A DNA stretch of 64,000 bases from positions 142,910,756 through 142,974,755 of the forward strand of contig NC_068939.1 in assembly GCF_016801865.2 (NCBI RefSeq), in the 5' to 3' direction. Positions 20,354 to 29,742 of the stretch are shown here, one piece after another (position 1 is the first letter of the stretch; the number at the start of each line of letters is the position of its first letter). The notes below the pieces were generated by a model, which had not been told where the DNA came from, did not search any database, and worked only from the letters and a program-made list of their open reading frames with translations. The position numbers and the translations under genes were made by a program. This stretch comes from Culex pipiens pallens (lineage: Eukaryota; Arthropoda; Insecta; Diptera; Culicidae).

Positions 20354-22508
20354 CTAGTGTCTTCTTTCTCTTGTAATAGAGCTATTAATTGCTTCGATAC
20401 TAGTGTCGAGCACGAGCTGAATCGGACCGATCACGATTTTCCAGTAGGACCAAATCAACCACAGGATCAACGTGTGGATCGCCGCTTGCACCAGCTTATC
20501 CATGATGTACAATCTGGAAGAAAGTTCAGTATAGTGGGAGGTCTCCACAAAGGTTTAAATCTCACTTTCGTAGCAGTCTTTTTGCTTTCGGCATGGTCTC
20601 GGGAGGTTCCTTGAGCACGTACTGCCGAATACCGAGCACGTAGTTGAGGAAATACGTTGAATAATCCAAGTGCGCTATATCTAAGAAGAACGTCTCCTGA
20701 TCTTTTGCCGACAGTTGATTATACATTGCGTACATTTGGTCGTTTTTGAACACCCACTGCTTGGTGGTGTAGTACTGAAGCATGTTCAGGCCCTGGGAGA
20801 TCTTCTTCTGCGCTTTGATCAAGCTGAAAAGTAGAATTTTTATTAGGGATTACGAATATGAGTTGAGATCGACCTACAATGGTTCTCTCCGGAACACAAC
20901 AAGCAAAAAGTCTATCAGATAGGCCGGCAAGTAATGGAACAGGATCGCACAGATCATGTGGTGAACGGAGTTGGACTTGATCGAGCCGTCCGGATACCAC
21001 AAGGAGAAGCAGAGTGGATTCTGAATCACTTTCTCCCAACAAACTTGTACAGATTTTCCCCATGCGATTGGATTCACGTAATCGGAGGAAATGTTACAGA
21101 ACAGCGCTTTCCCGTCCAAACCCGCGTTGATGCGTTCCGCACCTAGGATTATCACCGCGTTCATCGTTACATCCACCGGCATGACGTGAGTGTCGTAGTC
21201 TGGATTGCAGTGCATGGTACGAACGACGCCTCGACCACAACCAATTATCAGCCCGGTCGGGCCGTGGGTTCCCTCGATCCACCCGGGCACAGGTTCCTTC
21301 CACGCGGCAGTGACGATCGTAGGCCTTGCGATGGCGATCGGTAATCGATCGCGTAACCCGTTGACCAGATCTTCGGTGAGTGCCTTTGTGTAGGAGTAAG
21401 TATCTGGGAAATCGTTGAGCATGCTGGAAAGGTAATGCCGTGGAGCGGTTAACTCACTAAAGAACGTGACACTGGTACGGTTCAAGGACAATACTTTGCA
21501 AACACTTACAAGCCACTGAGACCAAAGCATGTGTTCCCGCGTCCAGATTTGCTCCAAATGGTAACAGTTATGAAGCCTTGAGAGTCTGTTTGAAGCAAAA
21601 ATATGAAAATTTCTGGCCAATGTGTTTTCTTACGCGTCAGATTCACACAAACGCACACAACGCAACACAACTCAGACAAACGTTAAAATGTTACAATAGC
21701 TCAACCGAAAACAAACACTTTGACGGCGACATCGCATTTGATATCGACAGCGATGTAGCGTTTTGGCCCACCCTGCGTTTCCATCATTTCCCTTTAATTG
21801 CAACACCTTTCAGCGTTACCAAATTAAACGTAATGCCCAAGCAATCGCGAATAGCGTTAAGGATTTCAGCATGCTATAGAAAAATCACTCCTACCTTGGC
21901 GTCACCAGATCCAGCACCTTGCTGTCGACCAGGTCGGCCAGCTTGGAGATGCCCAGCGGGCTGTGGGGCGCCGGATACGCCCGTTCCTCCACGACGGCTT
22001 CGTTGCACTGGCAGAACGCCGTAGACACGTGCACAAACGCCACCAGCCGCTTCATGCGTTCGGCCAGCCGCAGAACCCGCAGCGTTCCGTTCAGGTTGTA
22101 GTTGACGGCCTGTTTCAGCTCCTGGTCGAAGCGCACGTTGGCCGCACAGTGGAACACCACCTCGACGTTCTCCGCCAGCTCGGCCTGATCGCCGTTCGCC
22201 ATGTCCAGGTCGTCCTCCAGGATGTCCCCACGCACGAGCCGGATCTTGTCCAGCTGGGCCCGGTTCGTCTCGCGGATCCGGTCAAACACCAGGTGCTTCA
22301 GGTATTCGTCCTTGCGCTGGGCCGCGTCCACGCCCCGCTTCGTGCGGATCAACAGGTAGATGCACTTGAGCTCCGGGCAGTCCCGCAGCAGCTTCTCCAC
22401 CAGGACTTTGCCCATGAAACCCGTCGCACCGGTTATGAACAGCGTCCGGCCCGCGTAGGTCTCCGGGATGCTGCGGCGCATGGTTGGCGGAGGCGACGGT
22501 TGGTCCAT
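20354..22508 (-). CDS. Fatty acyl-CoA reductase, full-length with proximal cassette (B)
   Basis: Four exons, 21895-22508, 20878-21423, 20566-20823 and 20354-20513, give 525 residues, the usual FAR length. The enzyme reduces fatty acyl-CoA to fatty alcohol with NADPH, for cuticular lipid or wax-type products, at ER or peroxisomal membranes. Seen are the Rossmann motif TGATGFMG (26-33), FHCAANVRFD, the catalytic pair Tyr214/Lys218 in YSYTK, the C-terminal FAR domain (YYTTKQWVFKND) and a hydrophobic tail near 475-500. The start at 22508 (MDQPSPPP) is chosen because a pyrimidine-rich acceptor (CCCCCCGATTAACAG) ends at 22565, making the upstream extension intronic. Introns are 471, 54 and 52 nt. 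The first exon could also splice to the cassette at 10734-11812 in the same phase. Confidence 0.92.
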
Positions 22509-23077
22509 CGTACTGTAGCGCCTCAGGTACGACACGCTCGAATGTGGACCAAGGACAGCGCAGTCTGTTAATCGGGGGGAGAGGAAGAAATGCAAAGATG
22601 AAAATAAAACCACAGTAAGGACCCAATTAGTAAGCCGCCTCATTCTTATGGTGTATCTTGAACCGGCTTGTACGACCTTCAAAATTTACGAATTGAACTC
22701 TAAAGGCAAAGTTTAACATCATTTGCAAATTCCGGTTTGTCTTAAAGAAAATTGCTCTTTTGGTCAATTAACTTGGTAATCAAATATCAAATGAATTCCC
22801 ATAACAGATTTAGAGAACTTTTAACTTCCTCTAACCTATTCTTTAATAATTTTTGAAAGAAATCCTTACTAATCCGAAAAAAAACATAAAAAATAAAGCC
22901 TTCATAAAATGCAAGAAAATATTTTCATTAACTCATAAAGCGCCACCACTCCTACCAGCTTGGACTTTAGCCTACTGGTTGCATTTCACAATCAATAAAT
23001 ATTTCTTTCAGTTTCTGCACCTTCGAGCAGCGACCGAAGCTAAGACCACGTCAATTTTAAGCCGCAATGAACATTTC
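22509..23077 (-). other. FAR 5' region, non-coding
   Basis: Holds the rest of the exon 5' leader up to the putative acceptor at 22565-22566, then AT-rich sequence. The promoter is not identifiable; a 5' non-coding exon probably lies upstream. Confidence 0.4.
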
Positions 23078-23230
23078 TTGAGTTTTTTTTAAATGGTCCA
23101 ATAAACCAAATTTCCAGTTTTTGCTTTTTGGGTATTTTTTAATACCCCTGACTCAAGACGGTTTCAAAAACACCCAAAAAGCAAAAACTGAAAATTTGAT
23201 TTGTTGGACCTTTTCAAAGGAAACTCCAGA
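23078..23230. mobile_element. Palindromic MITE, copy 2 of 3
   Basis: Same family as 14259-14425: hairpin arms with CAGTTTTTGCTTTTTGGG and its complement, ending CTCCAGA. The left terminus is degenerate. Confidence 0.75.
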
Positions 23231-23479
23231 TTTGTCACAATGCTGCTGGCGAGTTGCAAAACAACAAAGTAAAAATCCGACAATCGTTTTATAGTTCGGC
23301 GACAACTTACCCCGCCCGTGATATCCTAATAATTCTAAGTTTGAAAATGAGTATTAGGCGCCATACATATTTAGAACCCCAAGGCGGCTAAGTCCTTGTA
23401 AATAAAAAGGAGACACCAGTGGCTGGTACCAGCATAAATGGCCGATAGCTGCTATCAAGTCAACTTCGTTTCGATAACT

Positions 23480-23555
23480 TGGCCAGGCCGAATGGTTACG
23501 CTGTCCGCTTAGTTAGTGGAAGATCATGGGATCGATTCCCATCTGCTCCATAATT
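23480..23555 (+). repeat. tRNA-like SINE head
   Basis: GGCCGAATGGTTACGCTGTC (A-box region) and GGGATCGATTCCCATCTGCT (B-box region) have tRNA spacing. It resembles 26128-26205 on the other strand. The anticodon arm is degenerate, so it is not a working tRNA gene. Confidence 0.6.
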
Positions 23556-25845
23556 TAAACCCAAAATATGACCAAAAATCGATTTTTCGACACATTGGAT
23601 CAATTCTGAGAGCAGATTCAGACTCAGCGGGCAAAATTACATGGAAAACATATATTTGGATAATTTTCGAATTTCTTTAGAGTGGTCCCATATGGTTTTC
23701 CCTTGAAAATAAGATTTTTCAAATGAATATATCTCAAGTTTAAAGAAAAACACCCCTGAGACTTTTTCAGCGTTTGTAGTGCTGGATCTCCTCTTTCAAA
23801 TGCAGCCTAGTGCTTAAAATTTTGCTTACGCCTTTTCGAGATATTTAAGTTTTAAATTTGCATCTTTTTTACCTTAAAATGGCTGTAACGTTTGACCCTT
23901 AAGTCCGAATTGACCTGTCAAAAAATAAAATTGTTTGTTTTTTAGAGCTATAAAAGTGCCCCCAACATCACTTTTCTCTTGCCACGTTCAAAAAACTGAT
24001 TTTTGAAGGTTTGCTCAGATGCTTTCCATAAATTTGGTCGTAGAAGGCGTAGATTACGAGATAAAATTTTGGTGTCTTCGACAAAGTTGCTTGAATTGGC
24101 AAGCCCAACAACTTTTTAGAATACAATAAAAATTCCAAAAATATTCCTGAATAGTTAGATTTTCAAAATCATACTTATCGTGAACCACCCTAATTTTCAA
24201 CCAAACCAAAAGTTGCCCCTTTCTATTTGCAACAACTCTTCTGAAGACACCAAAGCTCCAAAACTTCACAATTTTTCGGAAAATCCATTTTCCACTTAAT
24301 TTTGCGATCTGAACCTCTGTGCAATGTTCAGTCCCACGAAAAGTTTTTTTTGTGAAAAAAAAATCCGTCAATACCTCGATATTTTCAAAACTAATTATTG
24401 GAAAGCAACTGTACGCCTGTAAAATGCATTTTAAAAAACTTTTTTCATCCAAATGTTGAAACCTAGGCTTGTAATTTAAATTTTTATATTTTTTGAAGTT
24501 GGCAGTTTCAGAAAACGGGTGCCACGATATCTCAACATTGCTTCGACCAAATCGGCTCAAAATTTTGGCGAAGACTCGTTAAACCGGTCCCGTGTGCATG
24601 ACGAAGGCAGATTTTCAGAAAGTTTATTTAAAAAAAAAGATAAAAATATTTTTCAGTTTTTCATATAAAAAATCGCCAGTGTTTGATTTTTGAATTTTTT
24701 GAAAATTTAAAATTTCAAAATCGGGCTTCGTCATGCACACCGGACATGTCTTGGGAGTCTTCACCCAAAATTTCAGCCAATTTGGTCTATCCCATCTCGA
24801 GATATCGTGGCACCCGTAAATCAACTTGGTGTTCAGAGAAAAACGCTCAGAAAGTTAGACAGTTGGCTTTGCGCATGGCAAAATTCTGAGCTTAAATCGT
24901 CTCTATCTCAGTTAAATCATGAAACATCTTCATGAAACTTTCAGGAGTGATTGAAAATCATCTTTTAAGTGGATTTAATAAATTTTCTGTAATATGAAAT
25001 TTTTTGATTTTCTACATGTATGTAACCCCTTAAAAAAAAACAAAATATTGTTTTCGAAAAGATCGGAAAATTTCACGAATGTACATCGAAATTAGAAAAT
25101 TGTGGGTTGTTTGGGTGAGACTTAGAAAACATCTATTTTCCTGTTTTCAAATCTTTGCATGGCAATATCTCAGCAACTAAGGGTCGTATCAACAAAGTTC
25201 AAAAAAGCAAAATATAGAGAATTTTCTCAGCTTTTCAAAAAAATTTTTTTTTCAAATGGCTATTGCTTGAAAACGATGCACATTATCAAAATTTCACTAG
25301 AGTACTTTTTGATTGCAAATTTGATTTTACGTCGAAGTAACCAATATTTCGATTTTTTGAAAAAAAGTAGTATTGATTCAAAAATTCATAACTCGGTCAA
25401 ATATTTTTTGCACATTCTGGAAATTTCTGAAAAGTTGGCATTTGATGTCCCATAAATCATAACAAAATGTGTTTTTTACAAATCAAGTTTTAGTGACAAA
25501 AAGTTGAATTTAAAGTCACCAAATTTAATTGACCGTGTATAATTTTTTTCATTGTAGTCCATAAATCCATACCCACAACTTCACCGAAGACACCAAATCG
25601 ATCAAAAAATTCCTTCAAAAGATACAGATTTTTGAATTTTTATATATTATTTTTATATGGACAGCTGTCAAATTTGTATGGAAAATTATATGGACAAACT
25701 AATGATGCAAAATTGCGTATTTGGGCATACCGAAGGCTCCATAAAAGTTTCAGCCAAATTAAAAAATACAAAAAATAATGACTGAAATCGCAGAGAATTG
25801 CTCAGATCAAAAAAATCAAACCATCCACATTAACGACCCCCGGGT
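23556..25845. other. Repeat-derived non-coding sequence
   Basis: AT-rich, with phrases repeated elsewhere (AATATCTCAGCAACTAAGGG at 25166 and 56382). Short frames only. Contains the inverted repeat 24510-24822. Confidence 0.5.
24510..24822. repeat. Inverted repeat, about 110-bp arms
   Basis: CGGGTGCCACGATATCT near 24518 and AGATATCGTGGCACCCG near 24800 are complements. Imperfect matching continues inward to GTGCATGACGAAG / CTTCGTCATGCAC, around a centre of about 100 bp. Confidence 0.75.
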
Positions 25846-25849
25846 CTTT

Positions 25850-26215
25850 TGTGGTCTCTATTGCAAGTTTCTGCTCGAACCTAGGAGTCCGAAGGCTTGA
25901 ATGGGGAGAGCACCCAAACCTCTTTTTACTCCAAGGAACCTTCCACCCCAGTGTTTGAACTGACGACCTTTGGATAGCGAGTCCAACCGCCGCCAGCGAT
26001 TCCACCGGAGTAGGCTTGGTTTGGTGTGTTGTTTGTACTTATGGCATGGAGACGACTCCTACACCTGGAATGACTTAACGGCCTAACAACCAAGGCCGGG
26101 ACCGACATTTTACTTCCTCATCCGATGGAAGGTTGCAGCAGATGGGAATCGAACCCAGAATCATCCGCTTACAAAGCGGACAGCGTAACGATTCGGCCAC
26201 GCACTGCACTGAATT
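25850..26215 (-). repeat. Dimeric tRNA-derived SINE (Thr-like head)
   Basis: On the minus strand a tRNA-like head (26205 to 26128: GTGGCCGAATCGTTACGC, anticodon stem-loop TCCGC TTTGTAA GCGGA, GGGTTCGATTCCCAT) is followed by a linker with AAAATGTCGGTCCCGGCC and a second tRNA-like module near 25950-26010. It is the same two-module plan as 44540-44875, with a different head. Confidence 0.7.
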
Positions 26216-26235
26216 GCTCAGATGCATAGTACATA

Positions 26236-26387
26236 TCTGGAGTTCGTTGAAAAGGTCCAATAAACCAAATTTCCAGTTTTTGCTTTTTGAGTGTTTTTGA
26301 AACCGTCTTGAGTCAGGGGTATTAAAAAAAACCCAAAAAGCAAAAACTGAAAATTTGGTTTTTTGGACCTTTAAAAAAAACTCCAGA
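26236..26387. mobile_element. Palindromic MITE, copy 3 of 3
   Basis: Ends TCTGGAGTT / AACTCCAGA, hairpin arms as in the other copies. Confidence 0.82.
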
Positions 26388-27059
26388 TATCGTGAAAAAT
26401 AAAATTATATGACATCGACATCATCTACGACCTTAAAAATCCATTTCAAATCCTGTGCGGTCATTCAAAGTGTCGGTTCTACACAGCAAAAAAGGTAGTA
26501 AAATGCCTGCATGTAAAAAGGGGTTGTGTAATTATTTTTGTGTAATATTAAGCAGTTTGCATTGAACCCCTCTGCTCAATTTTCCTAACACCATTTACAC
26601 CCAAAATGTGTAATATTAAACACATTTCTGTTCAATATTACTTTCCCGTGTTATTTGCAAACCAGCTGTCAAAATGTCAAAACAGTCGAGAGCGCAAAAG
26701 ATTTTAGTCAAAACATCTAAATGATGCATTAAATTATTTTTTGAAAAACGATCGCTAGGGAGGCCAATATTCAATCTCGGAACGGACCGGAACGGGAATG
26801 TTCACCCTGGTGTACAGGTAAGTGTTTTCACTGCTTAAAGGACCTCCGTTGTTTTGAAACTTTCCAGCCATCTCATCAGTGTAAAATGTTTTTTTTCAGT
26901 CCTCGGGCGCCTCCTAGAACTATCCTGTCGTCGTCATCTTCGTTGCATTAAATGCCGAAGTCTTTCCGGATGGGTGCCGTGCGGGTGGCATCACAGGTTC
27001 CGGCCACAGGTAAGTTGGTTTGTAGCAAGGATTGACATTTTGCAAATGAATTGTTTTTT

Positions 27060-27790
27060 ACTACAGGGTCTTCTGCTGAGTGGCCATTAAGACAGATCGG
27101 TGACATTCTGATCGAGAGCATATCACCAATCGAAGCAAACCATTTGGTAGAGCGTGCCGAAAAAAAAGAACAACACGGCGGAGAAATTCACGATTCGGGA
27201 AATAAGTTCCGCCCAACGTCAGAACTAAGGCTGGGCTAGCGGAAACACTTCGTTTTACTTGCGATTTTGCTACGAACCGTACTACAAGAGCCACCACCTG
27301 AAGCGAAAATATCCACCGATCAGTTGCACCAGCTGCAGAAGCTGATAACCGCAAGCGGGCCGATTGATTGAACCAAGATTTACAACACGGGCCTGTTCCA
27401 GATTCGGCCGGACTAGTTGCATCACGGTGTCTAGCTGACGGAAGAGGGAGCAGATAAGTTTCGATCTAAGATCAACATCAAAGTCCAGCACGCGCCGGAA
27501 CTGGTAATCGCGACAATCGAGCGCAACAGTGGCGTCATCCGGACCGCCTATTACGATTCGCACAGTTTGTTTGCGGTGGTGAATCCCCGCAAGTGGTTCA
27601 AAACGAGCGTTCCGATTCCGAGGAGGATGTGCCACCGCAGGTGATCGATCGCGATTACTATACGGACACGAAGAATAGGGGTTATCTTGCGGATCCGGAG
27701 TAAATGAGTAAGGACAGGCTGGTGCTGGGGCAAAAGCACGGCCAAGAGCTGGCTAAGATTGATGAAGATCGGGAACGCTTGTTCTGCACC
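27060..27790 (+). pseudogene. mRpL15: Mitochondrial ribosomal protein L15 fragment
   Basis: Conceptual reading in shifting frames gives family stretches: EQHGGEIHDSGNKF, YEPYYKSHHLKRKYPPISL, QHAPELVIATIERNSGVIRT, AYYDSHSLFAVVNPRKWF, then after a frameshift NRGYLADPE. In the mitochondrial large subunit this protein is the uL15 homologue. Stops are at about 27236 (TAG), 27366 (TGA) and 27702 (TAA), and a frameshift lies near 27600. An intron-like segment with GTAAGTT and TTTACTACAG boundaries (27010-27066) precedes it, so it was probably copied as DNA rather than as mRNA. The functional gene is not in the window. Confidence 0.85.
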
Positions 27791-28800
27791 GGGAACCAAC
27801 GTCTGTTGCCGAGGACATTAACCGGTTCGCAAAAGCCAGCTCGCCGTTCGTGGACAAACACAACTCGACATTCTAAATCCGCACGGGAGGCGGTTCGAAC
27901 CGGATGTTTGCCGGGGCTGTCGCTTCCATCGATCCCATGATGTCCACGGTGGGACTAGCAATCGCGCTCGTTCGACACACTCTTAGGAAGGTCCATCAGC
28001 TGCCAGTGGCGAATGATCCCGCCCCAGATTTGAACCAGTAGGACGACCTGCCGCAACACATCGTGTACACTAGTCCAAAATATATGAAAGTTAACGGTTT
28101 CCTGCTGAACACTGCCGGACTGTCTCCGTTGGGACCACATCAGGAAAATCAAACTTCGATCATTTTGAACCAACGCGCACTGGAAACAGAACGCCGGCGT
28201 TGTGTGACTTCTAGGAGAATCCCCAGCTTACTATTTCGGTGGTTCCGTTGGGTACAGGTTCTTCAACGACGACAACGCTCCCCCGGTCACGTTTGGTCCA
28301 GCGAACCGCTCGCCGCCAGCAAACACAACACATCCTCCAGAAGGCCTGGCAGGCTGGGAACGACGCAAGCGGACGCATCTGCTGCAGCGAACCGACAAAC
28401 TGCTCCAAGAGCTGCGCAACCTGGACAACCAAAAGTGTCGCGAAATGCACAAAAACCGTAATTTATGTGGCCAATGGGCAAGAAGACAAGAACAGCATCC
28501 TGATGAATTCTTGCGGCAGCATCACGTACGAGATGTTTGTATCGCTAGGTTGGGAGGTCGAGCTGATGTCGTACAACGGGCGGTTGTCCGCGGTAGGGTG
28601 GTGGCTAAATTGCACCGTACTTACACCACTTCGACAAGCGGATTATAGATCTTTGTTTTACTTTGCAGTTACGTGGAGCACATCTTCGAGGAGTTTACGG
28701 CCCGCATTTTCAGACCCACAGCCCTGCCGGATCTACGACCGGAAGTGTCCCGCTGGCGGCCGCACTCATCGATCATCACAGCCGGAAATCCTCTAAGAGT
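27791..28800 (+). pseudogene. RapGAP/RalGAP-beta-like gene fragment
   Basis: Right after the L15 piece, other frames give SVAEDINRFAKASSPFVDKH, then MKVNGFLLNTAGLSPLG, GSVGYRFFNDD, VANGQEDKNSILMNS with FVSLGWEVEL, and YVEHIFEEFTARIF. The VANGQEDKNSIL ... LGWEVEL pattern resembles the start of the RapGAP domain in Ral GTPase-activating protein beta subunits. Stops and frame changes interrupt it throughout. A segment ending TTTACTTTGCAG (about 28670) looks like a retained intron end. The family assignment rests on motif memory only; the L15/RapGAP boundary is approximate. Confidence 0.5.
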
Positions 28801-29172
28801 GAGTTTTTTGTGAATTGATATCTCAATCAGCACAAAATATACTTTTAAGCAGTCGAGAAAGAATCCAGTTCCGATAGCAGTAGATAATAACGACCAGCAA
28901 CCTTGGCTGCAGCTAGTTTTTGATCGCCACCGGAATAGACAAACAAGTGACTTGCAATAAATCAGATTTAAAAAAAAACTTTGTTTATGTTTGGATTGAC
29001 ATTTCTAGCAGAATTACCAATTCGATATCTATCCCTGAGCACAAAATGGGCATTGTGTAATATTACACTATTTTTTGAGTACATTCATAGATGTAATTTT
29101 AAGTGATTTTTTTCACAAAGGTGATGTGCATGCTTTTGCATGCGATTTTACCATCGGATTTTTTGCTGTGTA

Positions 29173-29742
29173 TCCCATTCCCCAGAATCCCATTCCCCAG
29201 AATTCCATTCCCCAGAAACTCATTCCTCAGAAAAGTTTTTTTCTATTACAAATGAACTTTATTTCAAAAAGTGTGAATTGCTAAGATTTCGCCTTTATTG
29301 TGATAACTGCTGACATTCTTTAAAGAAGGGAAAACTCTCTTGACTGTCATTACTGCTGACAAAAGATTAATTTTCCCTTTAAAGTTGAATTTTTCCTTCT
29401 TTAATGAAGGGAAAATTCTTTTGACATATGATAACCGCAACATGCCGACATAAGTTGAATTTTTCTTCAGCAGTTATCCCTAGTAAAGAGAGAGAGGAAA
29501 AAAACAATTAGTATCAGCAGCAGTCACGACGTCATCTTTAAAGCGATTCTAATATTCAATTAATGTTGAAAATGTAATATCATTATGATTATTGACCATT
29601 ATGCGCCATTACGTTATGCCAAAAAGCGTTAAGCTAAATGGCATTATGTCAAATGGGAAATATAACATGTTTTCAGGGTCCTAAATATTTCTGGGCCATT
29701 CTGGGGAGTGGGATTCTGGGGAGTGGGATTCTGGGGAATGGG
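29173..29742. repeat. Foldback with CCCATTCCCCAGAAT repeat ends
   Basis: Three to four tandem CCCATTCCCCAGAAT-type units at 29173-29232 are mirrored by ATTCTGGGGAGTGGG units at 29697-29742. Between them, CTTTAAAGAAGGGAAAA motifs and complements alternate. It directly abuts the TIR element on its left. Confidence 0.75.

Larger units (their letters stand above)
26480..29172. mobile_element. TIR element carrying captured host gene pieces
   Basis: TACACAGCAAAAAA (26480-26493) is exactly complemented at 29159-29172. Both ends also resemble the two ends of the smaller element at 59302-59628: one end has CGATGGTAAAATCGCATGC, the other AGTAGTAA followed by TGTAAAA. The 2.7-kb interior contains decayed mRpL15 and RapGAP-like sequence with intron-like segments, and no transposase. 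I read it as a Pack-type non-autonomous transposon. No clear target duplication is visible. Confidence 0.75.

Noticed and set aside
22509..22682. Upstream start of the FAR gene at 22682 with a hydrophobic leader
   Set aside because: A strong pyrimidine-rich acceptor (ending at 22565) splits it from the conserved body, and FAR proteins normally begin shortly before the Rossmann motif.
26128..26205. tRNA-Thr gene on the minus strand
   Set aside because: Anticodon and T arms look reasonable, but the acceptor stem does not pair and it is the head of a SINE with a linker and second module.
28063..28796. Frames of 132 and 185 codons
   Set aside because: They cross decayed RapGAP-like sequence in mixed frames and its antisense; not an intact gene.
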